From Branchiibius hedensis (GTDB lineage: Bacteria; Actinomycetota; Actinomycetes; Actinomycetales; Dermatophilaceae), in contig NZ_UESZ01000001.1 of NCBI RefSeq assembly GCF_900108585.1, positions 62,001 through 126,000 of the forward strand: 64,000 nt of DNA, written 5' to 3'. Each line of letters starts with the position of its first letter. Position 1 is the first letter of the stretch. Position numbers and translations under genes: made by a program. A model generated the notes under the pieces. It saw only the letters and a program-made list of their open reading frames with translations, was not told the origin of the DNA and did no database searches. Shown piece after piece: positions 26,737 to 35,209 of the stretch.

Positions 26737-27662
26737 TGCTGAGCCGCATCGCGGAGTCGCTGTTCTGGATCGGCCGCTACATCGAGCGCATCGAATGCAC
26801 CGCGCGCATCCTGGACGTCTATCTGCAGACACTGGTCGAGGACCCCACGATCGATCAGGAGGCGACCTGCCGGTCGGTGCTGGCCGCCATGGGCATCGAA
26901 TACGACGGTCCGGTCAACCAGAACGTCATCCTGGAGCAGTTGCTCACCGACCAGAGCAGTCCGGCGTCCATCTCGTACGCGGTGGAAACGACCCGCGAGA
27001 ACGCTCGACGCTCCCGTGAGGTCGTCTCCACCGAGGTGTGGGAGGCGATCAACACCACGTACAACGCGATGGCCGGCGGTGGTTGGGCCCGGATGCGCCC
27101 AGCCGACGCGTTCCGCACCGCCCGTGAGCGCGCCAACATGATCTCGGCGCTGATGGACCACACCCAGAGCCACGACGACGGCTGGCAGTTCACCGTGCTC
27201 GGGCGCTACATCGAGCGCGTCGACATGACGTCCCGGTTGATCCTGACCACGACGTACTCGGCGGGCTCGGCTGCGTCCTGGCAGTTGACCCTGCGGGCGT
27301 GCGGTGCGCATCACGCATTCACCCGTACCTACCGCGCCATCGAATCGCCCCGCGCCGCAGCCGAATTCCTGTTGCTCGACCGCGCGTTCCCGCGGTCGAT
27401 CACCTACGGGCTGAATCAGGCGGCGGCGTGTCTGGAGATCCTGGACCCCAGGCAGCGTCGCATCGGCTTCGGTAGTGACGCCGCGCGCATCATCGGCCAG
27501 GCGCAGGCCCGCCTGGAGTTCTTGTCGCTCACCGATCTGCTCTCGGACCTGCCCGGTGAGATCGACACGTTGAAGCTGGTCTGCGCCGATGCCACCGATG
27601 CAGTGGCCAAGCGCTACTTCGAGGGTGCTGCCGCACCCGAATGGTTGGGAGGAGCGCTGTGA
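26736..27662 (+). CDS. Alpha-E domain protein (COG2307, DUF403)
   Basis: A 308-residue all-helical protein that accompanies the ATP-grasp gene in many bacteria. Seen: MLSRIAESLFWIGRYIERIE at the N-terminus and WQFTVLGRYIERVDMTSRL in the middle, the duplicated alpha-E signature, then EFLLLDRAFPRSITYGL. No enzymatic role is established; a scaffold or substrate-recognition partner is inferred. It is overlapped at both ends (TGATG with the ATP-grasp gene, GTGA with the transglutaminase), so the three are translated together. Confidence 0.93.
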   Translation: MLSRIAESLFWIGRYIERIECTARILDVYLQTLVEDPTIDQEATCRSVLAAMGIEYDGPVNQNVILEQLLTDQSSPASISYAVETTRENARRSREVVSTEVWEAINTTYNAMAGGGWARMRPADAFRTARERANMISALMDHTQSHDDGWQFTVLGRYIERVDMTSRLILTTTYSAGSAASWQLTLRACGAHHAFTRTYRAIESPRAAAEFLLLDRAFPRSITYGLNQAAACLEILDPRQRRIGFGSDAARIIGQAQARLEFLSLTDLLSDLPGEIDTLKLVCADATDAVAKRYFEGAAAPEWLGGAL

Positions 27663-28504
27663 GCAGGACTCTGCGGCTGGTGCACCGCACCGGTTACACC
27701 TACAACGGACCGGCCGTCGCGTCGTACAACGAGGCCCGGCTGGCTCCGCGCGCGAACTCCGCGCAGACCATCCTGCACACCCGACTGGAGGTCACACCGA
27801 CCCCGTGGTCGGCGAGCTGGATCGACTACTGGGGTACGGCGGTCACCTCCTTCGAGGTCCACGAACCGCACGAGGAGCTCAAGGTGGTCTCCATCAGCAC
27901 GGTCACTGTCGACCGCAAGCCGGTCGAGGGTGCGGGCATGACCTGGCAGGACTACGCCGCCGACGCGATCCGCGACGAATTCGACGAGTTGCTGCACGGC
28001 AGCGAGCGCACCGAGTCCGGGCCGGACTTCCTGGCTGCGGTCGCCGAGGTCCGGGCCGGCAGCGGCACACCGGCCGAGTTCGTGCAGGGCGTCTTCGCCC
28101 TGGTGACCGACAGGGTGGACTACGTCACGGGCCGCACCAGCGCGCTGCCGACAGCAGCCGAGGCATGGCAGGCGACGTACGGCGGGTGTCAGGACATCGC
28201 GCACCTCGTGCTTGCGGCCCTGCGCTCGGAGAACATCCCGGCGCGGTATGTGACCGGATATGTGTTGCCGGACCAGAACACCGAGATCGGCGAGACGATC
28301 ATCGGCTCGTCGCACGCGTGGATCGAGTGGTACGACCGGGAGTGGATCGCCTACGACCCAGCTCGCCGGCAGACCCCGGACGACTTCTTCATCGAGGTGG
28401 CGCACGGTCGCGACTACGACGACGTGGCCCCGTTGCGGGGCATCTTCACCGGAGCGCCCGGCAGCAAGATGTTCCTCACCGTGGAGATCAGCCGGATCAG
28501 CTAG
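27659..28504 (+). CDS. Transglutaminase-like cysteine protease/amidase (COG1305)
   Basis: A 281-residue transglutaminase-fold protein, last of the ATP-grasp/alpha-E set. Seen: N-terminal immunoglobulin-like region starting with RTLRLVHRTGYTY, then the catalytic triad: Cys in YGGCQDIAHLVLAA, His in SSHAWIEWYD and Asp in AYDPARRQ. It lacks a signal peptide or membrane anchor, so it probably acts in the cytosol, most likely as a protease or amidase opposing or completing what the ATP-grasp partner builds. GTG 27659 is fixed by the GTGA overlap. Confidence 0.92.
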   Translation: MSRTLRLVHRTGYTYNGPAVASYNEARLAPRANSAQTILHTRLEVTPTPWSASWIDYWGTAVTSFEVHEPHEELKVVSISTVTVDRKPVEGAGMTWQDYAADAIRDEFDELLHGSERTESGPDFLAAVAEVRAGSGTPAEFVQGVFALVTDRVDYVTGRTSALPTAAEAWQATYGGCQDIAHLVLAALRSENIPARYVTGYVLPDQNTEIGETIIGSSHAWIEWYDREWIAYDPARRQTPDDFFIEVAHGRDYDDVAPLRGIFTGAPGSKMFLTVEISRIS

Positions 28505-28515
28505 CGTTCCTCGGC

Positions 28516-29310
28516 ATGGGTCGCTTAGCAGTCATCGGTGTCGGTGTGATGGGCGAGGCGTTGCTGGCCGGCGCCCGACGAGCAGGCTTCGACGACGTGG
28601 TGGTCGCCGACGCCGCCCCGGGGCGGGCGGAGCAGGTGGCCCAGCAGTACGACGCGACCGCAGCACCGACCGCCGAGGCAGTCGAAGGCGCCGACCTGGT
28701 GTTGCTGGCCGTCAAACCCCAGTACCTGCCCGAGGCGGTGCAGCAGATCGCACCCGGTCTGTCCGCAGGCGCCGTCGTGGTGAGTGTGGCCGCCGGCGTG
28801 ACCACCGCGACCCTGGAGGACGGGCTCGGACCGAACGTCGCCGTCGTCCGAGCGATGCCGAACACGCCCGCGCTGATCGGCGAGGGGGTCACCGCGATCA
28901 GCGCTGGCTCCCGCGCCGGCGACAGCGCTCTGGAGGTCGCGGAGAAGTTGTTGGCCGGTGCCGGCGAGGTGGTCACCGTGCCCGAGTCGCTGCAGGACGC
29001 CGTCACTGCCATCAGCGGTAGCGGACCGGCGTACCTGTTCTACCTCGCCGAGGCGATGGTCGACGCGGGGGTAGGGCTCGGCGTACCCCGACCAACGGCA
29101 ACGCAACTGGTCGCCCAGACGTTGCGCGGCGCGGCCGGTCTGTTGGCGCAGGACGACGCCCATCCCACCTTGTTGCGGGAGCGGGTCACCTCACCGGGCG
29201 GCACCACGGCCGCAGCGATCGCGGCGCTGGATGCCGGGGCCGTGCGGGCCGACGTGGCTGCGGCGATGCGTGCGGCGGCTCGACGTTCACAAGAGCTGTC
29301 CGGGCAGTGA
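28516..29310 (+). CDS. proC: Pyrroline-5-carboxylate reductase
   Basis: Last step of proline synthesis, using NAD(P)H. Length 264, normal. Seen: MGRLAVIGVGVMGEALLAG (Rossmann), LLAVKPQYLPE, VVRAMPNTPALIGEG, and the signature AISGSGPAYLFYLAEAMVDAGV with TSPGGTTAAAI. ATG 28516 lies eight bases after a TAGCGT box inside the end of the transglutaminase gene, so proC may be transcribed separately. The next gene begins 34 bases downstream. Confidence 0.96.
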   Translation: MGRLAVIGVGVMGEALLAGARRAGFDDVVVADAAPGRAEQVAQQYDATAAPTAEAVEGADLVLLAVKPQYLPEAVQQIAPGLSAGAVVVSVAAGVTTATLEDGLGPNVAVVRAMPNTPALIGEGVTAISAGSRAGDSALEVAEKLLAGAGEVVTVPESLQDAVTAISGSGPAYLFYLAEAMVDAGVGLGVPRPTATQLVAQTLRGAAGLLAQDDAHPTLLRERVTSPGGTTAAAIAALDAGAVRADVAAAMRAAARRSQELSGQ

Positions 29311-29344
29311 CCACAGCCTCATCCCGGCATGGGACAGTGGACCC

Positions 29345-29857
29345 ATGAGTGACATCGTCGTACGCCTCCTGCTCGAAGAGGACTGGCAGACGTACCGGCA
29401 GGCTCGCCTGGATGCGCTGCAGGACTCGCCCGACGCGTTCGCCGCGTCGTACGAAGACGAAGAGAAGCTGGACGAATCCGAGTGGCGTGATCGCATGAAC
29501 CGGTCCCGTCGCTTGCTCGCCGAGAAAGACGGCGAGACCGTCGGTGTGGTGTCGGTCGGCAGCCGCCCGGACACCGACGACCGGACCACCGAACTCTTCG
29601 GGTTGTGGGTCGTGCCGCAGCAGCGCGGTAGTGGTGTCGCCTGGCAGCTGGTCAAGGCCGGTGCCCGCCAGGCCGGCGACGACGGCTTCGGATTCCTGGC
29701 CTACTGGGTCGGCACCGACAACGGTCGGGGTGTGGCGTTCGCCAGCAGCTTCGGCTTCCGCCCGACCGACGCCCGCCGGCCGATGCGGGTCGGCGGTGGT
29801 GACGAGGACGAAGAGATGCGAATGATCTACTCGTTGCACGACCCGGTCAACGAGTAA
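29345..29857 (+). CDS. GNAT family N-acetyltransferase
   Basis: A 170-residue acetyltransferase of unknown substrate. Seen: VVRLLLEEDWQTYRQARLDA (first strand and helix), ELFGLWVVPQQRGSGVAWQLV (V-x4-RG-x-G acetyl-CoA loop) and YWVGTDNGRGVAFASSFGF. ATG 29345 has GACAGT six bases upstream, a weaker leaderless match. It is followed by acuC after five bases, suggesting an operon; pairing of an acetyltransferase with a deacetylase may be meaningful but is not proof of a shared substrate. Confidence 0.88.
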   Translation: MSDIVVRLLLEEDWQTYRQARLDALQDSPDAFAASYEDEEKLDESEWRDRMNRSRRLLAEKDGETVGVVSVGSRPDTDDRTTELFGLWVVPQQRGSGVAWQLVKAGARQAGDDGFGFLAYWVGTDNGRGVAFASSFGFRPTDARRPMRVGGGDEDEEMRMIYSLHDPVNE

Positions 29858-29862
29858 CCAGC

Positions 29863-31056
29863 ATGACCAAGGTCGACGTCACCTGGAGCGACCGGCTACT
29901 CGGGTACGACTTCGGCGCGCAGCACCCCATGAATCCGGTCCGGCTGGACTTGACCCGTCGGCTCTGCGATGCCCTGGGCGTGTTGGATCACGCTCGCATC
30001 GTCGAACCCGAACTGCCTGGTGGCAGTGACGAATTCCTGACCTGGGTGCACGATCCGGGGTACGTGGAGGCAGTGCGTGCGGCCAGTGCCGATCCCGCCG
30101 CAGCCGACGTACGGCGCGGCCTGGGCACCGAGGACGACCCCGCCTTCCGTGGGATGCACGAGATCTCGACCCTCATCGCAGCCGGCACGGTGAACGCCTG
30201 CGAACGGGTCTGGACCGGGGTCACCGAGCACGCGGTCAACTTCTGCGGCGGACTGCACCACGCGATGGCCGACCGGGCCTCCGGGTTCTGCATCTACAAC
30301 GACGCGGCGCTCGGTATCCACTGGCTGCTGGAGCACGGCGCCAAGAAGGTCGCCTACGTCGATCTCGACGTGCACCACGGCGACGGGGTCGAACGCATCT
30401 TCTGGAACGATCCGCGGGTGCTCACCGTGTCGATCCACGAAACCGGCCGGGTGCTCTTCCCCGGAACCGGGTTCGCGCTGGACGTCGGCGGCCCCGATGC
30501 GCAGGGCACCGCGGTGAACATTTCGCTGCCCCCCGGGACGGGGGACTCGGCCTGGTTGCGGGCGATGCACGCGGTGATCCCGCAGGTCGTGGCCGCCTTC
30601 GAACCGGACGTCCTGATCAGCCAGCAAGGGTGCGATTCGCACTATGCCGACCCGCTCGCTCACTTCGCGTTGACCGTCGACGCCCAGCGCACGGCGTACG
30701 AGACGATCCATGACCTCGCACATGAGGTGACTGGTGGGCGGTGGGTCGCCCTCGGCGGTGGCGGATACGAACTGGTCGACGTGGTGCCGCGGGCCTGGAC
30801 CCATTTGACGGCGATCGCCGCCCACCAGCGCATCCCATTGGATACAGCCGTGCCGCAGGGGTGGCTCGACTACGTGCATCAGGTGACCGATCGCCAGGGG
30901 CCGACCGTGATGGGCGATGGTGTCGCCGAAGGGGACCGGGTGTGGTGGCGGTCCTGGAATGTCGGGGTCAACCCGGAGGATCCGCTCGATCACGCCGTCC
31001 TCGCCACCCGCGAAGCGGTCTTTCCCCACCTCGGACTGGACATCTGGTTCGACTAG
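29863..31056 (+). CDS. acuC: Acetoin utilization AcuC-like histone-deacetylase-fold protein
   Basis: Zinc-dependent deacetylase of the arginase/HDAC fold, 397 residues; AcuC removes acetyl groups from acetyl-CoA synthetase in other bacteria. Seen: NFCGGLHHAMADRASGFC (paired His), YVDLDVHHGDGVERIFW (Asp/His zinc ligands), HETGRVLFPGTG, ISQQGCDSHYADPLAHF and ALGGGGYELVDV. The spacing after the GNAT gene suggests co-transcription. The 183-base region after it holds the promoter of the BldC-like gene. Confidence 0.93.
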   Translation: MTKVDVTWSDRLLGYDFGAQHPMNPVRLDLTRRLCDALGVLDHARIVEPELPGGSDEFLTWVHDPGYVEAVRAASADPAAADVRRGLGTEDDPAFRGMHEISTLIAAGTVNACERVWTGVTEHAVNFCGGLHHAMADRASGFCIYNDAALGIHWLLEHGAKKVAYVDLDVHHGDGVERIFWNDPRVLTVSIHETGRVLFPGTGFALDVGGPDAQGTAVNISLPPGTGDSAWLRAMHAVIPQVVAAFEPDVLISQQGCDSHYADPLAHFALTVDAQRTAYETIHDLAHEVTGGRWVALGGGGYELVDVVPRAWTHLTAIAAHQRIPLDTAVPQGWLDYVHQVTDRQGPTVMGDGVAEGDRVWWRSWNVGVNPEDPLDHAVLATREAVFPHLGLDIWFD

Positions 31057-31126
31057 TGGATCGCCGCACGGCGTGTCGGCTGGATCCTAGCCGCGGAATG
31101 TGTTCCCAGTCGGGGTGTATCTCCAC

Positions 31127-31132
31127 TATCGT
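31127..31132 (+). promoter_or_regulatory. Possible -10 box for the BldC-like gene
   Basis: TATCGT at 31127-31132 has TTCCCA at 31103-31108, 18 bases upstream, as a weak -35. It is the best promoter candidate in the 183-base gap between acuC and the BldC-like gene, which otherwise shows only a small CGGCT/AGCCG hairpin near 31077-31093. Confidence 0.3.
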
Positions 31133-31239
31133 GCTCCCCAGAGAGCACGTCCGTCACAGCAGTCACAAGCGTCCGCCGTGTGCATGTTCTCGTGTTCATG
31201 GGTTCGCGGCAGCGTGTCGCGCTGACAAGAGGAGAGAGC

Positions 31240-31431
31240 ATGGCGCAGGAGCGGCATGACGACTTCATGACGGTCGCCGAGGTCGCCGCCATCATGCGTG
31301 TCTCCAAGATGACGGTCTACCGCCTGGTGCACTCCGGTGAACTGCCCGCTGTCCGGGTGGGCCGATCGTTCCGGGTACCGGCGCATGCCGTCGACGAGTA
31401 TCTGCGCCAGTCCTACATGGGAACTGCCTGA
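31240..31431 (+). CDS. Small helix-turn-helix protein, BldC/excisionase-like
   Basis: A 63-residue MerR-type winged-helix protein. Seen: FMTVAEVAAIMRVSKMTVYR, then LVHSGELPAVRVGRSFRVPA and VDEYL, the compact HTH_17 form shared by BldC of Streptomyces and phage excisionases. BldC binds direct repeats and controls development; the strong conservation of this small protein without phage genes nearby favours a BldC-type regulator. Start at ATG 31240 with a good ribosome site (gaggagag) just upstream; an upstream GTG at 31180 would add a poorly conserved extension. Confidence 0.88.
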   Translation: MAQERHDDFMTVAEVAAIMRVSKMTVYRLVHSGELPAVRVGRSFRVPAHAVDEYLRQSYMGTA

Positions 31432-31519
31432 TTCTGCTCCATCCGGGGCAATGCCGTAGACTCGGCCGAAGTTTTCCTCGCAGTATTTCCGCAGTCACAC
31501 GAAGGACGTTGTAGGCACT

Positions 31520-31618
31520 ATGGGTTCTGTCATCAAGAAGCGCCGCAAGCGCATGGCCAAGAAGAAGCACCGCAAACTGCTGCGCAAGACCCGTCACCAG
31601 CGTCGCAACAAGAAGTAA
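31520..31618 (+). CDS. Ribosomal protein bS22-type (AURKAIP1/COX24 domain), 32 residues
   Basis: A tiny, extremely basic protein: [20 protein letters not shown] then [12 protein letters not shown]. This matches the actinobacterial bS22 protein found on the small subunit in mycobacterial ribosome structures. It follows the BldC-like gene by 88 bases, a gene order I recall from other actinobacteria. A TAGACT box at 31457-31462 is a candidate -10 with a 57-base leader. A terminator hairpin follows 18 bases after the stop. Confidence 0.92.
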   Translation: MGSVIKKRRKRMAKKKHRKLLRKTRHQRRNKK

Positions 31619-31636
31619 CTGCGTCACCGCATTCAT

Positions 31637-31668
31637 CAGGGCTCCCCGATCGCATCGGGTGGGCCCTG
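31637..31668 (+). terminator. Hairpin terminator after the bS22 gene
   Basis: CAGGGCTCCCCGAT and ATCGGGTGGGCCCTG pair around a CGC loop with one or two mismatches, then TTGTCTTTAG gives a short T-rich tail. It ends the small ribosomal gene transcript just before the FMN oxidase promoter. Confidence 0.75.
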
Positions 31669-31687
31669 TTGTCTTTAGTCTGCGGGT

Positions 31688-32851
31688 ATGGGCAACTTCG
31701 GCGACTTCCAGTTCGGTGTCTATCTCTCCTCCTTCACCGGTGAGGCGCCGCCGGACCTGCCGTTCAGCTACGCCGGGCTCGCCGAGCGCGCGCAACAGGC
31801 CCTGACTCCGGCGCTGTGGGACTACGTCGCCGGCGGAGCAGGCGACGAAGGCACCCAGGACGCCAACGTCGCCGCGTTCAGCCGCTACGGCCTGACTCCG
31901 CGGATGCTGTCCGGAGCAGCCCAGCGGGATCTGTCGGTCACCCTGTGGGGGATCGAGTTGCCGTCGCCGTTGCTGATGGCTCCGGTCGGCATCATCGGCG
32001 TCTGCACCCCGGACGGGCACGGCGATCAGGCCGCGGCCCGCGCCGCCGCGCAGACCGGGGTGCCCTTCATCGGGTCGACCCTGATGCAGGACCCGATGGA
32101 GGACGTCATCGCGCACAGCGGCGACACCCCCGCCTTCTTCCAGCTCTACACGCCGAACAACCGCGACCTCGCGGAGAGTTTCGTACACCGTGCCGAGGCG
32201 GCCGGCTACCGCGCGATCGTGGTCACGCTCGACACCTGGGCGCTCGGTTACCGGCCCCGGGATCTGGCCTACGGCACCTTCCCGCAACTGGGCGGCGCCT
32301 GCCTGGCCAACTACGCCAGCGATCCGGTCTTCCAGGCCCTGCTGCCGCAGGGCGCCGACGACACGGCGATCGCTGCCACCTGGGCCGGGCTCTTCGGCAA
32401 TCCCGCGCTCACCTGGGATGACCTCACCTGGCTACGCGGGTTGACCGACCTACCGTTGGTGCTGAAGGGGATCTGCGCGGCCGAGGACGTACGCCGAGCA
32501 CGGGACTACGGCGTCGATGGCATCTACTGCTCCAATCACGGCGGGCGACAAGCGGGTTCGGCCCCTGCACTGGATTTCCTGCCCGCCGTCATCGAAGCCG
32601 CCGGCGATCTGCCGGTCCTGTTCGACTCCGGGATCCGATCCGGCGTGGACGTCGTCAAGGCCCTCGCGCTGGGTGCGGCCGCCGTCGGGATCGGCCGCCC
32701 GTACGCCCTGTCCGCGAGCCTGGGTGGCACCGAGGCGATCGTGCACACGCTGCGCTGTTTGCTCGCCGAAGCCGACCTGACCATGGGCCTGAACGGGTAC
32801 GCCGATCTGGCAACTCTGCGAACCCATGGCGCAATCCGCGTGGCTGGCTAG
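31688..32851 (+). CDS. FMN-dependent alpha-hydroxy-acid oxidase, lactate 2-monooxygenase-like
   Basis: A TIM-barrel flavoenzyme of 387 residues, the length of lactate 2-monooxygenase (lactate to acetate plus CO2). Seen: ALWDYVAGGAGDEGTQDAN, PSPLLMAPVGIIGV, VTLDTWALGYRPRDL, LKGICAAEDV (catalytic Lys region), CSNHGGRQAGSAPALD (catalytic His and Arg) and LFDSGIRSGVDVVKALALGA. The WALGYRPRDL stretch is typical of the monooxygenase branch rather than plain lactate oxidase. ATG 31688 is six bases after TAGTCT (31676-31681), a clear leaderless layout. Confidence 0.9.
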   Translation: MGNFGDFQFGVYLSSFTGEAPPDLPFSYAGLAERAQQALTPALWDYVAGGAGDEGTQDANVAAFSRYGLTPRMLSGAAQRDLSVTLWGIELPSPLLMAPVGIIGVCTPDGHGDQAAARAAAQTGVPFIGSTLMQDPMEDVIAHSGDTPAFFQLYTPNNRDLAESFVHRAEAAGYRAIVVTLDTWALGYRPRDLAYGTFPQLGGACLANYASDPVFQALLPQGADDTAIAATWAGLFGNPALTWDDLTWLRGLTDLPLVLKGICAAEDVRRARDYGVDGIYCSNHGGRQAGSAPALDFLPAVIEAAGDLPVLFDSGIRSGVDVVKALALGAAAVGIGRPYALSASLGGTEAIVHTLRCLLAEADLTMGLNGYADLATLRTHGAIRVAG

Positions 32852-32889
32852 ACTTACGGCTCCTACCCAGTCCAGTGCAGGAGATGGCG

Positions 32890-33882
32890 ATGACGCGAAC
32901 GCTGCTGGTGACCGGCGTCGCCCGCGTGGTCGGCGGCGCGATGTGTCGCCGGCTCAGCCTCGATCCGGATATCGATCGCATCCTCGCCGTCGACACCGTG
33001 GCGCCGCCGCACGACCTGGGTCGGGCGCAATTCGTCCGCGCCGACATCCGCAACCCGGTGATCTCGCGGATCATCGATCAGGAAGAAGTCGACACCGTCC
33101 TGCACCTCGGGGTCATCACCTCCTCACGACTGGCGGGCAACCGCAGCCGGCAGAAGGACATCAACGTCGTCGGCACCATGCAACTGCTGGCGGCCTGTCA
33201 GAACGCGACGTCGGTCCGTCGGCTCGTCGTGAAGTCCTCCGGGGCGGTCTACGGCGCATCCAAACGGGATCCCGCCCGATTCACCGAGCAATCGACCGCC
33301 ACCCCCGCGAGCACCCGTGGCTTTGCTCGCGACTCCGTCGAGGTCGAGGGGTACGTGCGCGGGTTCGCGCGTCGCCGTCCCGGGGTCAGCGTCGTGATGC
33401 TGCGGATGGCCAACGTCATGGGACCGGGTCTGCACACGGCCCTCACCGACTACTTCGACACCCCCGTGCTTCCCGTGCCGTTCGGATACGACGGCCGCTT
33501 CCAACTGTTGCACCTGGACGACGCACTCGAGGCATTGCGCCTGGCGGCCAAACCGGATGCCCCCACCGGGACTTTCAACGTCGCCGGGGACGGGATCCTC
33601 ACCCTTCGGCAGGCCGCCCGGATCGCGCATCGACCGGTGGTTCCGGCGCTGCGTGAATCACTGGGTCTGCTCGGACCGTTGATCCAGCGCACCTGGATGC
33701 CGGGTTTTGACGCGAACGAAACCGACTTCCTGTCCTACGGGCGGGCGTTGGACACGACCAAGATGCGGGAAGTGCTCAAGTTCGAGCCGCGCTACACCAC
33801 CCGGGCCACGTTCGAGCAGCGATATTCCCCGATCCCGGCCCTGGCCGGGCCCACCGCGAACTGGACGGACCGTCATGAGTGA
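32890..33882 (+). CDS. NAD-dependent epimerase/dehydratase family protein
   Basis: An extended-SDR protein of about 330 residues. Seen: LLVTGVARVVGGAMCRRL (nucleotide loop, altered from the usual GxxGxxG), VRADIRNP, DTVLHLGVITSS, VKSSGAVYGAS and LRMANVMGPG. The usual catalytic Y-x3-K is not obvious, so it may bind a nucleotide sugar or polyprenyl substrate without standard chemistry. Start at ATG 32890 with AGGAG six bases upstream; ATG 32884 is two codons earlier. It overlaps the acyltransferase by eight bases, pointing to envelope or lipid metabolism. Confidence 0.88.
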   Translation: MTRTLLVTGVARVVGGAMCRRLSLDPDIDRILAVDTVAPPHDLGRAQFVRADIRNPVISRIIDQEEVDTVLHLGVITSSRLAGNRSRQKDINVVGTMQLLAACQNATSVRRLVVKSSGAVYGASKRDPARFTEQSTATPASTRGFARDSVEVEGYVRGFARRRPGVSVVMLRMANVMGPGLHTALTDYFDTPVLPVPFGYDGRFQLLHLDDALEALRLAAKPDAPTGTFNVAGDGILTLRQAARIAHRPVVPALRESLGLLGPLIQRTWMPGFDANETDFLSYGRALDTTKMREVLKFEPRYTTRATFEQRYSPIPALAGPTANWTDRHE

Positions 33883-34828
33883 GCACCAGCCGACCTCGCG
33901 CGATCGGCGGGGTGGCCAGCGGCCGGCCCTGCACGTCGTACCCGAAACGGATGTCCACCCCGCGCCCAAACTGCCATCGGTCGGGGATCTGCTCGGTGAG
34001 TTGGAGGGCCGGCTGAGCGATCTGCGCGGCTATTTCAGTCGACGGCTGCGTGGCGAGTACGACGTCGACGACTTCGGTTTCGATGAAGACTTCACCGAGA
34101 ACATCTGGCTTCCAATCCTGCGGCCGATGTTCCAACACTGGTTCCGGGTCGAGGTGCGCGGGGCACACCATCTGCCGACCGACGAGGGTGCGTTGATCGT
34201 TGCCAACCACTCCGGCACGATCCCCATCGACGGGTTGATGGCGCAGGTCGGCGTCTTCGACACGACGGGTCGTCATCTGCGGTTGCTCGCTGCGGACCTG
34301 GTGTTCGCCTCGCCCCTGCTGGGCGTGGTCGCCCGTCAGTCGGGGGCCACCATGGCCAACCCGTACGACGCTGAGCACCTGCTCGCCGACGGCCACCTGG
34401 TCGCGGTCTACCCCGAGGGTTTCAAAGGGGTCGGCAAACCGTTCGCGCAGCGCTACCAGCTGCAGCGGTTCGGTCGCGGCGGCTACGTCACGGCCGCGCT
34501 GCGGTCGGGGACGCCGATCGTGCCGTGCGCGATCGTCGGTGCCGAGGAGATCTACCCCAAGATCGCCGACATCAAACCGCTGGCCCGGTTGTTGGGCTTC
34601 CCGTACTTCCCGGTCACGCCGTTCTTCCCCTGGTTCGGCCTGTTCGGTGCGATCCCGTTGCCGACGAAGTGGACCATCGAATTCGGCGCACCCATCGTGC
34701 TGGACGGCTACGAAGCCAGCGACGCCGACGATCCCGCGGTCGTCTTCGAGATCTCCGACCAGGTGCGCGAGACCATCCAGCAGTCGCTGTACGCGTTGCT
34801 GGCCGAGCGCGACAACCTCTTCTGGTGA
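33875..34828 (+). CDS. 1-acyl-glycerol-3-phosphate acyltransferase family (PlsC-like)
   Basis: A membrane-associated acyltransferase of 317 residues. Seen: LIVANHSGTIPIDGLM (the NHS block of the actinobacterial type), VYPEGFKGVGKPF (EG motif) and SGTPIVPCAIVGAEEIYP. An 80-residue N-terminal extension with LGELEGRLSDLRGYF precedes the catalytic domain. Substrate could be lysophospholipid or another hydroxyl acceptor. Overlaps both neighbours (epimerase by eight, glutaredoxin by four bases). Confidence 0.92.
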   Translation: MSEHQPTSRDRRGGQRPALHVVPETDVHPAPKLPSVGDLLGELEGRLSDLRGYFSRRLRGEYDVDDFGFDEDFTENIWLPILRPMFQHWFRVEVRGAHHLPTDEGALIVANHSGTIPIDGLMAQVGVFDTTGRHLRLLAADLVFASPLLGVVARQSGATMANPYDAEHLLADGHLVAVYPEGFKGVGKPFAQRYQLQRFGRGGYVTAALRSGTPIVPCAIVGAEEIYPKIADIKPLARLLGFPYFPVTPFFPWFGLFGAIPLPTKWTIEFGAPIVLDGYEASDADDPAVVFEISDQVRETIQQSLYALLAERDNLFW

Positions 34829-35064
34829 CCCACGAGATCCTGCTCCTGGGTAAGCCCGGCTGCCATCTGTGCGACGACGCGCGAGAGGTGATTGCGCGAG
34901 TGGCGCAGGACCTTGCCGTGCCGTGGACCGAGCGTTCGATCCTGGACGATCCGGACCTGCTGGCGCAGTACGGCGAGTGGATCCCGGTGACTTTCGTCGA
35001 CGGTGTGCAGCACGACTACTACCGCGTCGATGAGGCCCGCCTGCGTCGCGCGCTCGCCCCGTAG
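34825..35064 (+). CDS. Glutaredoxin family protein
   Basis: A 79-residue thioredoxin-fold protein of the DUF836 type. Seen: ILLLGKPGCHLCDDAREVI with the redox pair CHLC, and a cis-Pro region WIPVTFVDG. Its role is thiol exchange; partner unknown, possibly mycothiol-linked. GTG 34825 overlaps the acyltransferase stop (GTGA). It is the last gene before the Rex operator. Confidence 0.9.
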   Translation: MTHEILLLGKPGCHLCDDAREVIARVAQDLAVPWTERSILDDPDLLAQYGEWIPVTFVDGVQHDYYRVDEARLRRALAP

Positions 35065-35108
35065 GCACGCAGGGCGTTTTATAGCACTGTTCGAATCGTG
35101 AAGCGACT

Positions 35109-35137
35109 TTGTGCATGCGTTCACAAAGTTCTATTGT
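35109..35137 (+). promoter_or_regulatory. Rex operator over the promoter of the rex-hem operon
   Basis: TTGTGCATGCGTTCACAA (35109-35126) fits the Rex consensus TTGTG-N8-CACAA exactly in its arms. The same bases form a promoter: -35 TTGTGC (35109-35114), 17-base spacer, -10 TATTGT (35132-35137). Rex bound here would cover the -35 box and spacer, so NADH release of Rex should switch the operon on. This is the same self-control known for rex-hemACD in Streptomyces. Confidence 0.9.
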
Positions 35138-35209
35138 CAGGGGGTCCTGAAGACCTCAGGATCCGCATTTGGTATATGCGCCACCCGTCACGGGAGGAGA
35201 CGTCGGTCC

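Noticed and set aside
31240-31431. Phage excisionase
   Set aside because: The small HTH fits excisionases, but no integrase, attachment repeats or phage genes are nearby, and the neighbouring bS22 gene order favours a BldC-like regulator.
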